From Onchocerca lupi (taxonomy: Eukaryota; Nematoda; Chromadorea; Rhabditida; Onchocercidae), in contig JAOVVO010000061.1 of the NCBI GenBank assembly GCA_028564675.1, positions 1 through 64,000 of the forward strand: a DNA stretch of 64,000 nucleotides. The letters run 5' to 3'. The position numbers and the translations under genes are program-made. Position 1 is the first letter of the stretch; every line of letters begins with the position of its first letter. The notes below the pieces were generated by a model. It did not search any database. It worked only from the letters and a program-made list of their open reading frames with translations, and was not told where the DNA came from. Shown in pieces: positions 46,002 to 59,403 of this stretch.

Positions 46002-48273
46002 ACCATTTCCAAAGTATTATTATTAGTATTAGCTGCTTCTATAATAAATAACACTTAAATAAAAGTTTCGGAAATCAAAAAAAGAAAGAAAAAAGCAAAT
46101 CTGAAAATTAAAAATTCAATTTATCTTCCAGCATTTTGCACCCTTGATAATAATTCTTCTAACTATTTGTGGAAAGAATGCATTGTACTCGATATAATTA
46201 TAAATTTTGCTAATAAAAAAAAAAAAAAATTTCCCACTTTTATTATTTTCTTTCAAATTCTTTCTTCCTCTTCTCCTATTTGACTAACTGACTTATTAAC
46301 TAATTGGCTAAGAAAACACTTTAAAAATTTTTTCCACAAAAAAAAAAGTTGAAATAATTTTGAAAAAAAAAAAAAAAGAAAAAAATTCTTCTTAACTTAT
46401 ATTACAACAACAGCTATCTTTCGATGGTTTTTATTTTGGTACTTGCTTTCGAGGCAAATTCATTATGAATAAGATTATAAAAAATTTTAAGCAAGCCAAT
46501 AAGCGATTTGTTTGTTAGAAGAAAAGAAGCGGTTGTAATTTTTCCTTTTTATTTTGTAAAAATTTATTTTTCGGATTTTGTTTTGAGGTTGAAAACATTT
46601 TGCAGCTTCCATCAACTTCAAACTCTTGCAGCTCCTCCTTTCCGCCTGTTTTTAGCACTTCCGACCACCATTATTATCATCATTATTATCATCATCATCA
46701 TAATGATTATCATTAGATACATCTATCTGTGATGTCGTGATGTCAGCATTGTATACCACTTCCTCTTCAACTTTTCTTTCCCAAACTCCTGAATTTATTT
46801 CGAAATGATTTTAAAAAAATTTTTTTTTTTTTTAAATTTATTCCTTCTTAAACAAAATTTTATGAATCATCATAAATATTAGTAATTTTTATTATTATTT
46901 AGAAAAACAACAGTCTTCTTAAATGAATCTTGCATGTCTGATCATTCTCGACTATCCAGCATTTCATTCGTCAACTATCTTCAGAAATACATTTATTATT
47001 ATTAACAAATTTATTACTTTTTTTTTTTGCAATTTTTTGTCAAATTTTCATTTTGTTCCAACTTTTTTGCATATTTTCAATGATTTAGTCTGAATGATTA
47101 GAAGTGATTTATTTCAATTTATCAATTTAAGCTTAATAAACTTTTAGGATTTTATCAATTTCGAACTTTTCAGTTGTCATCATAAAAAGAAATGAAAATA
47201 TCTCAGCGAATCATAAATAATAATAATCTCTCTTTTCTTCCCGTATTGCAATTAATGAAGTATAAGATGTTGAAATGCTAATAAACAACCACTTAATTTA
47301 TTGGTTTTTCTTTTCCTGTTCGCTTGTCTTTCATGATTGAAAAAAAAAAAAAAAAAAAAACGAAAGCTTATTGATTTTTTTTTCGTTCCATTTCTTTCAC
47401 TAAATTGAATTATTTTTTCAAGAAAAAAGAAACCTTTCTTTTTAAATTTATTTCAATCGTTGAAAATCTTGCCTGTTAACTCTTTTGAAATCTTTTTGTT
47501 TATGATAATTTATTTCTTTTTTTTTGCAGAAATGAATAAGGAAAAATAAATTTACAATTTTTGCAAATATTTTCAGAAATGATATTTCATTTCATCAAAA
47601 ATGATAATATTTGAAGGAAAAAATTATTTGGAAATTTTGAAAGAAACGATGGAAAAAAAAATTGTAATTAATTTAAAAAATGGTTACTTACTTTCAGTTC
47701 GTTTTTTCGAAATTTCAATGCTATTTCTATAATGATCATGTGAAGTTTTGTAATTTCATCCTAAGCTTAGCAAAAATTCCGGATTCGAATCAAATTTGAA
47801 AAAAAGTGCAATTTGATTTTTTAGTTTAATCAAGCAGTCCAAAATGCAGTTGAAGCTAAATAACAACCTTGCAAATCAAAAATTTATTTCATAGTTGTTT
47901 TGAATTCATTCTCATTAGCTGAAATTCATTTGAAAAATTCACATTATTTTGCATATTTATGACTTCACATAATTTTTTATTTTATTTTTTGAACTAAAAA
48001 TCTTTGTATAAAATTATTTCAATTAATCATTCTTTCTTTTATAAAGAATCTATTTCTACGTGTTTCCGCCGCACTTACTTTTCCAGCAAATTTTTGAAAA
48101 TTTCTTAGCCGATAAAACTTGCTTCATTTCAAAGTAATAAAAAATCATTCTCATTTTATACCGTTTCAACGTCGCTTTTATAATAATAATGCTAAGAAAC
48201 TATTCTTACGAAATGATTGCTTGAATCATGTTAAAAGTAATCAGTCGCAACATCAATATGCGTAAATTTTGCG

Positions 48274-48380
48274 AACGATGATATTCGCTCGTCTATCGTT
48301 AATGTAGACGACTGTAATGATCGTTTCAGAAATCGTATAAGTAATTGATATAATTGTAGAAAAACTACAATTATATCAAT
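48274..48380. repeat. Group of adjacent hairpins
   Basis: AACGAT (48274-48279) pairs with ATCGTT (48320-48325). Nested inside, CGTCTA (48290-48295) pairs with TAGACG (48305-48310). Next to it a perfect 16-bp stem, ATTGATATAATTGTAG (48344-48359) with 48365-48380, has a 5-nt A loop. It may be a structured RNA or transposon remnant; no family recognised. Confidence 0.6.
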
Positions 48381-50204
48381 GACGCTATTACAAGAAATAT
48401 AATTATTTCTATGATATGTCAATTTTTTGGAAAAGTTTACAATATTAATATTAAAAAAATCGATTCTCAAAAATTGCAGTTAGTCAAAAATAGCCAATCA
48501 TTTTATTTGAACGAAAATCCTGAATTTTTCTGAGAGCGAAAAATTCTCACCAAATTAGAAAATATTTTGTTGAACTATTGAACTAATCTTCACTACTTAT
48601 TATTTATTTTCAAAATTAATTACTAAATTATAACGATACTGATGGGAAAAGAGATTATTTCACTTTCAACAAATTATGATGGTTAGAGATAGGAAAATAT
48701 GGAGGAGATGAAAACAATGATGTAGTCGAATAAATTATTAATATTTGGTTAATTGATTTGAAAAAAAAAAAAAAAAGTGAAAAAAAGAGGAAGGAAGAAA
48801 AATTAAAGACGAAGGGATAGGAAAGGCAACAGAAGTTTCGTATTTCAATTTTTTTCTTTTTTTTTATTTTTAAATTAAGCAACTGTTAGAATGCAAAAGC
48901 TAGGCAATAAATTTGCTAAGACATGTTTTTGCGAAATCATTTGCACAGTATTAATTACAATTCATGAATTATCATAAAGAAATTTTAATTTGTTACCAAT
49001 TTTGGTTTTTATGATAATTAAATATATAATTAGTTGTGTTTGAAATAAATTTGAATTCAAATTTTAGAATTTTTAATTTATTATAACATTGTGCTCAATA
49101 ACTTTGATAAATCATTCAATTACAGACATTTTGGATGCGATGAAATACTATTTTTCAATTTCATTTTAATTTCATTTTTTTTTTTTTTTCATTTCTATGC
49201 ATTTCTTTATATCTTTACTGACATATGAATCAAATTTGCATTTACGAATACAAATGAGCAAATATGATTATAATATACACTTTCTTTAGTGTTATTTTAA
49301 TTTTTTTTTCCTTTAAAATTGCAATATGATCAACTTTCCGGGACTTTTTGACTCGCCAGGCTTTAAAAAAAAATGCTAATACATTTACTAAAATAGTGGA
49401 AAAAATCAATGAATTAAATTTAATAAATGAATGTTAGACATAAGTGAATGTTGGGATACCACAATAAACCATAAAGTAATTATATAGAACTTGATAAATC
49501 TTATGTAATCATGTTGATAAAGTCGTGAGATTATTTTAAAACAATTGTCAATTCATAGTAATAATTTGATAATAATTCCAAAATAATCCCAGAAGTTCTA
49601 GTACAATGGATCAAGTGATTTTTGTTGATGTTATCATTTAATGATAGGAATTGATATTATCATACTGTACTTTTAAATTTATAAATTTTCATTTTTCTTT
49701 TCTTTTTCCTATGGTTCCCATTTTTATTCATTATATTCAACATTATTACCATTAAATATAGTTTTTCTCATCTTTAGAATCTTAGCTATAGCTGTAAACA
49801 AAGAAGTAACAAATTTCAGAGCATCATCTAGAGTTTGCTGATCTTTAACTTCTTGTCCAGATCATTTGCCATGTAGTTCTCATAAAGACTGGTCCGGAAT
49901 TCTGATCACTTTATTTTTGGCACATATTTTTTACATATTCCATCATCTAGGAAGGCTAAAATTCGATATATTCCTGAAAGTCTATTCTCTATACTTTTAC
50001 ACCTTTCAGTTGATATAACATTAAATATCTAAAGAATGATATATTCGGAATCACATTAATTCGTCCATATTATGTGGATATTAATATATTGTACTTATGT
50101 ATTCATATTTAATATTCACTTATCGCGTTGAAGAAGATTGCCAACAAAGATTGCGTTAACGTCAAAATATAAGTGAAATTAGTTCAGTTGGTGATTTTAT
50201 GGCG

Positions 50205-50440
50205 AACTAGCTGGACCTGGTCATGCGAAAGGTGGCCAGTTCAGCTAGTCTATTTAAATATTTTTTTGTTCAGTATCTTAGATCTTCGAAAATTTTTTAA
50301 TACGCGCTTTATTTATATAAAAACACGCTCCTATTTGAATGCAATGTTGCATTAAAATTTCAAATCAATCGGTGAAGAACTTGAAATGTTGTGTGGAAAT
50401 GAACAACGATCATTTGCATTTTCATTTATATAGATAATTG
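50205..50440 (+). mobile_element. MITE-like dispersed repeat, copy B
   Basis: Begins with an imperfect hairpin (ACTAGCTGGACCTGGTCA with TGGCCAGTTCAGCTAGT around TGCGAAAGG). Then come TTGTTCAGTATCTTAGATC, AACACGCTCCTATTTGAATG, CAATGTTGCAT, AAAATTTCAAATCAATCGG, and the end motif CATTTGCATTTTCATTTATA. It lies about 460 bases before the globin start codon. Confidence 0.75.
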
Positions 50441-50899
50441 AAAAAAAAGTAAAATGACATTCAAATTCTTTCAAAAATGCACAAAAAATACGTGTATAGC
50501 GCTTCAAAATTGTTTATTATTTCATATAATTTTACCCAAGTGGATAAAAAAATGGTAGAAAAAAAAAATTATTGTGACTATCTTTATTCTTGAAATGTAA
50601 CTTTAAATTCGTTAAAAAAAAGTTGGATTAATTGTAAAAGACAAAAATAGGAAATTAATTTTTGATCTTCGCTTTCGTTAGTCTGCGAAAACCATTGGTT
50701 TTCGCTTTGCATTATTAAACAACTGTCAATTTTATGATTTAAATTAAGATTGATAACGTAACAAAGATCATTCATTAAGGCATTCAAATTGATATATTTC
50801 TTGCTTCCAATTTCAATTCCATAATTTCTTCCTTCTTATTCTATTCTATACTGGGATGCAGCGATTCGCTGCAATGTTTAAGCTTGTTTATTTTTCACT

Positions 50900-53800
50900 A
50901 TGAAACGCTTCTGGAAGTGGGTTGTGGGTCAGAAAAATACCATCCAAAAGTGGCAATCAACTGTGTTGCATCTGGATCGTAATCAAAAACGAGATAAAAG
51001 ACATTTGAAACCTATCGGTGGTAGCGATGATGAGATGGAACGGAATGAAAAACGAAATTCAAAGATTCTTGAAGAGGATAATGACAACTACAATATGAGT
51101 ATTTCATTGCAAGATTTGAATGTTTCATACGAAAATGAACCGATCGATTTCGAAGGATCTTTTCATGCCATCGAATCAGCTTTGGTAAGTTTTTGCTTGT
51201 TTTTGAGGTCAGAAAATTCTCATTTTCATGGTGAAAAAAAAAATTATTTCAATATTTTAAATATTTTATTGTATTATATCTTTACCACTGAAATTTTTAT
51301 AAAATTGCGTAAAATCCAAACAAGTGGAATCACTGTTACTATACAATAACTGCTAATAAATTTTAGATTTTTCAAATCTGATTATCAGTTGTAAGTTTTT
51401 TTGCATTAATTTCAAACTATCCACCATTATCATTTTACCGTTATTATTATCATCGTTGCCAAATTATCTTTTGGAAACTTTAGAACTTTATCCAAAAAGC
51501 CAAGAAATCATTAAATTCTGCTTTCTTTTCTATAATGAGATTTATCAGAAAAATTACATATTGGAGCAGAATTTCTAAACTTTAACATAATGAGCATTGA
51601 AGTGGAATTCCTAAACTTCATTGATCCTAATCTAAACTATGAATCTAGTAATTATTTAAAAAAAAACTTTCACTGAATTTTCTCCATATTCTATTTGCTC
51701 TTCATTCATTTAACAACAGTCTTATTAATTAGTCTTAATTAATAAGATCATTGCTATCATCATTATCACTGAAGAATTTTTTTTAACAACCATTCTCTAC
51801 TAGCTTATCATTTCGATCTTAAATATGTTTTGAATGAGTCTAATCCAAAGAATAACGTATAAATCAAGTATATATTATAAATATATATTTTTCTAACGCT
51901 GCATATGATTGTTGTAGGTAATTTTTTTTAATAGATAGAACTTTTTTTTTCCCAAATACTATGAATTCTTTGTGCTAAAAAAATACATTATTAATTTGAG
52001 AAATTTTCAGTTTGAGAAAGTATTTTTTTTTTTTTTTTTTTTTTTTTTTATTGATTTTACGATTCTAAATGGAAGAACAATTCAAGTACGATAAGAATAG
52101 CTAAGTGAAACTAACAACATTGTTTATAATTGTTGAGGAAGAAAATCTAAACAGTCAAAGTGCATCTTCATTTGCAGTGATGTGTGAAATGATGAATGGT
52201 GTAAATTTATTGACATGTATTGATAGATTTAAAAAAATAGTGGTGGTAAATAGAGTTGATGGGTTAAACGAATGATCGTAGAAAAAAAGAACAGGAACTT
52301 TAAGAATTGTGAAAGGTTTGTTATTTTACACGTGAAAATGAAGTTCAATTTTTTTAATTAGACTCATTTCCCAAACTGTTTACTCTTTGAAATGAAAACT
52401 TCGAGGCATTTGTATAGACCTAAACTCTTTCTTTCTCAAATTTCAAATGAGACTGAAAGATTATCGAGATTATCGGCAGATTATACAGCAAGAAGTATTA
52501 GAACAAAAATTTCTCTTCACTTATCAGGTTGCTGTCGAATATCTGCATCCAATGCAAATAACATTTTCAACTGTTGCTCAAATACTTTTTTTTAAATCAT
52601 TAAAAATCGAACTCTGTGTTTTTTGGTGATCAATGATCATATTGTAATATTTGCCAACATAAATTTTGCAACAAAAAAAAAAAAAAAAAAAAAAAAAGAA
52701 TACTGAAATCTTTACTTCAGAAGATCGATAAAGAACACAAAAATTCGTTGTTAGATGTAACAATGCTCTTGCTAATCACTTCTTTAGTGATTCACTCATT
52801 AATCTCTACTCTGACGAAATAAAATTGACTATATGAGTAATTTGCTAATCAGCCAAGTGGTCTGCTAAACGCCGAAAAGTCTTGGGCAATTTGCTAATCA
52901 GCTAAGCAAAGTCCAGAGTAGTCTTGCTGATAACTGAGCGAAATATGCAGGTTAGAAAATGGATTAATATTACTATTATCTGTAAAATGCTGTGTTGCAA
53001 ATTTTCTTCCAAAATTTTACAATAGTGTGCAAGATAGATAGGGAAAAGATTTCAGTCCATAAAGACCAGATTTCGTTAATGATTCCTTCTTTTCTTTAAT
53101 GATTGATATTATTTACATATGTGATAATATCAAATTCGTCATAAACGAAATAGCATAACATTTGACAGAAAGAGAGTTAACATGGGAAATTAGAAGTGCA
53201 AAAAGAGAATGATGGAGAAAGAAATCATCTTTGGCTTATTAATTTATTCGACCACGCTCCACGTGGTCGATCCAGCCAGGCTATGTAAATAAAAATATTT
53301 GCCCACTCAAAAAATATCTGCTCACTCATTTTATCTGTCACAGGTGTGGAAGATAAAAAAAAAAAAGAGGCATGCCTTTATGAAAAAATACGAACCCATT
53401 CGAATGCAACGTTGCATGAAAATTTCAAATCATGCAATGAAAAACTTAAAACTTGTGTCAAAAACCACAAAGAACATTTACATTTTTATTTATGTAGATT
53501 GTGGCTATTCTGAATTTCTACACCATTCGATAGGGATGTTGAGTCGTGACTTGAACCGAAAACCGAGACGAATTCAATTTACATGTTTTTCGATTTCTCA
53601 GATACAGGGTAATTAATAATCTAATTCGTTTGCTTTCAGCTTTCACAATAATAGGAGAGCTGAAAAAGTTTATATTTAAAAAATGAATTATGCAAAAATT
53701 CTTGTGAATTGGATTTGATAATCTTTCTTAGCTTATTAATAGATGGCGGCGACTGTGAATATCTCGCTGATTCAATAGATGATATTAAGTTATGATCTGA

Positions 53801-56800
53801 ATTGAGATCCGAAAATTTCTCGATATTCCACAGCAATAAATATAAAAGGGGGCTAGGGTTTGAGCAAGACAAATGAACTGTTCAGAAATGTTCAAATTTT
53901 GAAACAAAAGTGGCTGGGAAGTTACGATGCCTCGTGCTGGGATCGAACCAGCGGCCTTCTGTTTACGAGACAGACGCTCTGCCACTGAGCTAACGAGGCT
54001 TCGAAAGCAATGTTTCCACATTTCGAACTTAATATGAAATTTCGCAGTCGAACGAGATTACATTTAGATAAATAAACAACTAATTAATTAATGCATTATT
54101 TTCGATTTTATAAATTTTCAACTTCTTCTTTGTTTCCTGTTGAACCAATTCAATATCCATTATATCCTATTTTCTCGAGAATAGCATTCGGCAGATATAT
54201 AATGTCAAGTTGGATTATAAATCAACGTTTCTTATTCTTGCTAAAATAGTAAATTCCATGAAAACCGATTAGTTTAACTCAATACTTTTTTTTCTTGATT
54301 TCTCGTTCAATCGTCCGATTTCAGATATATCCCATCTTTTTGGGAATAGAACCACTCGGCGGCATATGATGTCAACTGATTTTTCTGAATCAACTAAATT
54401 TTTCTACTATTTAAACGGTTAATTTCGTAAAAATCAAAATCAACAGTGAAACATTATGAGCAATTAAATGTCATTGGTCTTTCATTAAATCTTGAAATTT
54501 GACTGAAAAACATAAATGCAAATTAACAAAATTGCTTATTTATTGTAGCCAAAGATGCCTATGGCCAGTTCATCATCGACTCCAAAAAGGATGTCAGCAT
54601 CAAAGGAACTGTCAGTAAGTCTTAGGTGAGTATATCTTTCTACATATTTTTTTCATTTTTTTTTTTATTTTTTTATTTTTTTAAATGCATGAAATGGAAA
54701 TTTTACATTCTAATTAAATTTCTAATCGGTAATTTCAAAAAAAAAAAAAAAAAATTTCATGTGCTCAATTTTCAGTCTGGATAGTAAATCAGGATCTTTT
54801 CGACGGGATAATCAACCAAAAAGACCAGCAATTGAAATTGTTCATATCAATGATGATTCTTTGTTAGTATCACTTTATGTCTCAAGCTTTTTCATTTTTT
54901 GTTATTAGTGATGATAAAACTTAAAGTATCATAAAATTTGATTGATCAGCAAATAGAAAATGTTATATCATTCTAATTGATTTTAAATGATTATTTTATT
55001 ATTGATAAAAATATTTCATCATTATCTTTTCTCTGATAATTTTTTGCATTTCAGGGATTTTGATGATATGTATGTTGAATATGATGAAATTACATCTTCT
55101 TCCTATTCTGGAAATCCTAAACAAACACTTCCTACTCCTCAGGTTTGTTATTCATGTTTGTTTTGCATTCTTCGTCAGGTTTGTTATTTATGTTTATTTT
55201 GCCGTAATTAATTCATCAAAAATCTTTTCAAATCGATACTTTCATTCTTTAACATTGTTTTCTTCTTTGTATTATAACAAATATCAGTGCAAAAAATTCA
55301 TTAATTTTTAATTCTTCAATAATTTTTGTTTAAAATTCCAAAAATTTTCAGATGTCAACATCATGTTTGAGTGAACCATGTAATCTTCTGGTAGCCATAA
55401 GTGATGAAAGCACTAATATACCTTCATCCTCTTCGTTTTCCTCTTATCAACAAGATACGAAGAGTGATAATGTTGCGGAAGCAGACATTTATCAACAAAC
55501 CACCAAACATCAGACATTTTTAACACCGAGTGCAAGCACTAGCTTTCGTGAAACTGAAAGGGAAAAATCAGGAAAAAGGAAGAAGAAATTATCATTACAA
55601 CAGTCTCATCATGGTGATATGCAGGTATCAATTTGATTAAATCTTTTGCGATTATTTATGGCTAGAATCATTTCTTCTGTATCAATAATTCTGGATATTT
55701 TTTGTATGCTTAACATGAAGTTTTATCTTTTATGAATGAATTATAATAGAGATTCTATAGCATCAGTGAATAATGTTAAATTTAATTACTTTTATAAATT
55801 TCTCTTCGGATTTGCTTGCAAAATGATAATACAACAAATTCTGATCAAAAAGTAAAATATTTTATTTGAAATGAAAAAAAATAATAAAATTTTAAATTTT
55901 ATATAAGAAGAAATAATGAATAAATTGTTAATATATTAAATAGATAAACAAATTACAGGTAGAGCGACAATTAACTAAATCTAGTTCCAATGAAACATTA
56001 ATTCCTCTTACATCAGCACAAATTTATTTAATACGAAATAATTGGCGTCAAGTTTACATAACGAAAGGTCCAACATTAATTGGATCAACCATATTGCATG
56101 GAATGTGTTTCAAATCGAGAAAAATAAAGGATCGATTCTTCAAATGTCCTTTTCCTCATCGATTTCCCAATCGTGATAGTTTCAATAAAGCACATGCAAA
56201 AGCTATCGGTGAAATGTTTGATAAGGTATTTATTAAGAAAATATTCTTTTATTTTAAAAAAAAAAAAAAAAAGGCATTACCCTTATCTGGAAAAAAAAAA
56301 TACTATCGTATTTATAAGATATTATGGTAAGAAAATTTAATAGCTAGAAAACTCTTGGGATATCTTTTAAATTAATATCTCATTATTCTCTATCATTTTT
56401 CTATTTCTTATTATTTGTCGCAAATTTATTTATCTTATCGTATCGTTGGATTATTTATTCGTAATTACGGTTGGCCTTATCTTATCTTTAAATCATTTAT
56501 TCGTAATTATGAATGATATTTCGAATTTTTTAAATAGACATAATTTTTATTGTTTACCATGAATTTAAATCTATTCTAATTGAAGTTATTTCATTAATAG
56601 GTATCATGTCTGCCTACCACTTTTTTTTTTTTTTTTTTTTTGATTAACATTGTTCATAGTAAAATAATAGTAAGAAATGCTGGAAATATTAATGTTTAAA
56701 TTTTATTTCATCAACAAATTTGAATGTTTTATAATTTCATTTCTTGTTTTTATTTACAGATTGTTGACAATTCAGAAAATTTAGGTTCGATATCTTCGTA

Positions 56801-57661
56801 TTTATTTGATATTGGTGCTACGCATACATGTGTTAGTCAAATTTTGCAAAATTTAAATTAAAACTTACAGTCATCGTGTAAATGAAACTTTTACGAAATA
56901 AAAAAACTAGAAATTCGATTGTTTATTTGAAAATAAACAAATAACAAAAATTGATTTAATTTTCGAATTATTCAATTGTAAATTTGAAAATATTAATTTT
57001 TAGATTTTTTTTTTTCGAAGTTGCAGTTTGACAATTAAGTTCAAGTTTGACAATTATCTGAAATTTTTGATCATGATCATCTGAAATCGTACTGTCATTT
57101 TCGTTTTTAGTTAGCTCGACGACAACTATCAAGAGAAATGTGGAATTTGATGGCAGAAACATTTATCGATTGTACCTTAGATTGGGGTGATAAGAAAGGT
57201 CGTACGGAAGCTTCAAGAATAGCTTGGGCCTTCATAATTGCGCATGTTATAAAAAAAATTAAAGAAGGAGATTTAAATGAAGTAAGCTTATTATAAACAT
57301 TTGCTCTTTTAAAAGTTATTAAAATTTAGAAAAAAAAAAAGAAAAGAAAAGAAGAAGAAATTAATTTGTTCAATTGCAACTAATTGCAATTATCGTGTCT
57401 AAAATGCTGCAAAAATTTCATCAATCTTTGAAAAGATTGATGAAATGATCTTTTTTTTTTTGTATTGATAGATTATTGTGATCTGTTAAGAAATTTTAAT
57501 TTTATTTTTAAAAAATTAAATTTCAGAGGCGAAAATTAGCCCACTATAGACAATCATCATTACTTGCACCACCTCGATTATCATCAACAAATGTTTCATT
57601 ACCATCTTCTTCAACTAGTAAATTATGGAAATCTGTCGATGAATCTGATCGAAATATTTAA
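50900..57661 (+). CDS. Globin-domain protein with long Ser-rich N-terminal extension
   Basis: Nine exons in consistent phase: 50900-51184, 54549-54625, 54776-54862, 55055-55142, 55352-55624, 55959-56225, 56760-56831, 57111-57281, 57527-57661 (TAA). The product is 484 residues. About the first 280 are charged, then Ser/Thr-rich and likely disordered. The globin fold starts near TSAQIYLIRNNWRQVY (helix A Trp), with Phe-rich CD region (DRFFKCPFPHRFPN). KAHAKAIGEMFD supplies a candidate distal His (E7) and DIGATHTCLARRQL a candidate proximal His (F8). A Ser-rich tail follows. Nematodes have large families of such extended globins, often in neurons, with sensing or redox roles; I cannot name the member. 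The 3.36-kb first intron makes exon 1 the least certain, although MKRFWKWVVGQ is open and ends on a good phase-0 donor. There is no signal peptide. Confidence 0.85.
53248..53502 (+). mobile_element. MITE-like dispersed repeat, copy C
   Basis: Starts with a perfect hairpin CGACCACG/CGTGGTCG around CTCCA, followed by CCAGCCAGGCTATGTAAATA. The core is CATTCGAATGCAACGTTGCA followed by TGAAAATTTCAAAT, and the 3' end is GAACATTTACATTTTTATTT then ATGTAGATT. The 3' end is the reverse complement of the 5' end motif seen in copy A. It lies within globin intron 1. Confidence 0.8.
53928..53999 (-). tRNA. tRNA-Thr (anticodon CGT)
   Basis: Reading the minus strand: acceptor GCCTCGT/ACGAGGC, D stem GCTC/GAGC, anticodon stem TCTGT/ACAGA with loop CTCGTAA (anticodon CGT), T arm GCTGG-TTCGATC-CCAGC, discriminator A. 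All stems pair perfectly over 72 nt, with no intron. An AAAA on the plus strand at 53906-53909 gives a TTTT pol III terminator about 20 nt past the 3' end. It sits antisense inside the globin gene's first intron. Confidence 0.97.
54163..54450 (+). repeat. Degenerate intronic duplication, about 165-bp spacing
   Basis: TATCCTATTTTCTCGAGAAT followed by a CATTCGGCAGATATATAATG stretch (from 54163) is echoed from about 54327 by TATCCCATCTTTTTGGGAAT and CACTCGGCGGCATATGATG, each then continuing TCAA. It lies just downstream of the tRNA-Thr gene. It could be two decayed copies of a small repeat. Confidence 0.6.
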
Positions 57662-57720
57662 ATATTTTAAAATTATTTATTTATTTTTTTTTTTTTAAAT
57701 ATTGAGTATTTTTTCTATGC

Positions 57721-57726
57721 AATAAA
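57721..57726 (+). promoter_or_regulatory. Candidate poly(A) signal of the globin gene
   Basis: AATAAA 60 bases after the globin stop codon, a typical distance for nematode 3' UTRs. Confidence 0.6.
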
Positions 57727-57953
57727 TACACACAAATACACTGAACTTATTCATTTTTGAATGATTCAATGAAAAAATACACAATGTTTTGAATTCTGCG
57801 TATTTGAATTAAATTTGAAATGGAAATAGAAGTACGAATCGAAAAATAATACATTATTATTTTTCAATTCATATTATTTCCATACTTATTTAGAATTTAG
57901 TTTCAAATTTGATGTAAATTAGATGAATACAAAGAGCGGTCTGCTTTTTTATG

Positions 57954-57996
<43 letters not shown>
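57954..57996 (+). repeat. 43-nt poly-A tract
   Basis: Uninterrupted A run downstream of the globin gene. A similar 44-nt run is at 41189-41232 in unc-89. Possibly a slippage tract or the tail of a retrotransposed sequence, though no such body is recognisable. Confidence 0.9.
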
Positions 57997-57998
<2 letters not shown>

Positions 57999-59403
57999 AA
58001 AAAAACAATCTGCAAATTGATTTTTTCCGTGAACCTCTGTGTGCTCAATTATTTCATTTTTTGTTAATTTTTAATGCTTACCTTGTAAACTTCAAGTAGA
58101 AAAATAAAATTTTTTTTCGAGAAGTTTTGGATAGAAGAAGAAAAACATTCATTTGCTCCCGAATGTCTTACTTTTTTATACTTTTCAAACAAAACAAAGT
58201 AAATTTTTTCCATAGAAGTAATGCATAAATATTAATGACATAATATTTGTACTCAATTTGTACTCAAAATCCGAACATCATATAATTTAATTTAAATTGC
58301 AAATTATGCTCAAAATATCATTGTATTTCAATTTGTTTCATGCTTTTCTTTAATGAATTAATTTTAAAACTTATCGAATGTTTTATGCTATCAAAAATTA
58401 CTTTGTACAATGAAAATCCGAAAAATTTTATTTCAAAAAATGAAATCTTCGCAGATTATTCTAAAGAAAGTGAAAAAAAATTTTTTTGCAGATAATTTTG
58501 AAAATGAGAGAAAAAAAAGTTTTTTAGTGATTTCGAATTATGAAAATTTCATTGCAATATTTTGAGCACATATGACAATCCCTTTGTTTTGCCGAATAAT
58601 AACCGAAAATGCATAATTGAATTGATGCAGAAGCAGTCATCATAAATTGTAGCGATTTTTTTAATTAGCTTAATTAAAAAAAAAAAAAATTCGTTTTGCT
58701 GAATTTGATAAGATAAAGTGGTCATTTCGATTCACTTTGCGGAAATTTCATATAGCTGTTTTTTATGCGGAAAAAAAAAATTTAAGTTGGCAGAGAATTT
58801 GATATGGCTAAATTTGGAATCGGAAATGAATTACAGTCACCTTGTAATATGAAATTTTTTTTAATTTCCATTATTCAAATTTCAATATTTTCCCAACTTT
58901 CATCCAGATCTATAACTATAAAAGTTTTTGGCTTTCTGGCTACCATTTAAAATAAAGAAATTTTTTAATCATATTTTTGCAACTAAATTTCTTTAGAATA
59001 CGAATTTTTGGTACAGAATTGATAGTTTCAATTATCTGCATTACGATTTCGAGTATTAGCAAATTCCATATCCTTTTCTAAACATTATTTAAGAGAATTC
59101 ATTAAAAAGTCATGAACGTAATCATTTTCTGTTCTAATTATGTCACAATTATTAATTAATAATCACTTCTTCTCTAATTATGCAACAAATTATGCAATAA
59201 TTTACTTATTTTGATTAATTAAGGCAATTAATTAAGTAAATATGTAATATACTACTAAATTAAATGCAATTGATACATTCTTTTTTCTCATTTTTAATGC
59301 TTTTTGCAAGTATTTTGCAATTAGAATAGAAAATAACTGAGTTTCGATATTAATTTGTTGCAATTTCATACTTTAGAAGTAGCACGCCGAAATATTCCGT
59401 ACA

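Larger units (their letters stand above)
43505..50899. other. 7.4-kb intergenic region between unc-89 and the globin gene
   Basis: No open frame here looks like protein: the longer ones are low-complexity or run through A/T tracts. It contains the unc-89 3' end, several poly-A/poly-T runs, a TA run near 44388, ATT/ATC microsatellites (45969-46000; 46670-46710), a fold-back element (45643-45751), a hairpin group (48274-48380) and repeat copy B (50205-50440). The globin promoter should lie in its right part, but I cannot place it. Confidence 0.7.
51185..54548 (+). other. 3.4-kb first intron of the globin gene
   Basis: Holds an 11-bp perfect hairpin (51721-51746), a 28-nt T run (52022-52049), a 50-bp-period duplication around TTTGCTAATCAGC (52837-52906), repeat copy C, tRNA-Thr on the opposite strand, and a degenerate duplication (54163-54450). 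No extra exon was recognised. Confidence 0.65.

Noticed and set aside
46508..46732. Open frame ending in poly-Ile near the ATC/ATT repeats
   Set aside because: The Ile run is a translated microsatellite; nothing else supports a gene.
50173..50355. 60-codon open frame upstream of the globin gene
   Set aside because: It coincides with repeat copy B and has no protein features.
53299..53616. 105-codon open frame between globin exons
   Set aside because: It runs through repeat copy C and an A tract, has no recognisable domain, and does not fit the globin exon phases.
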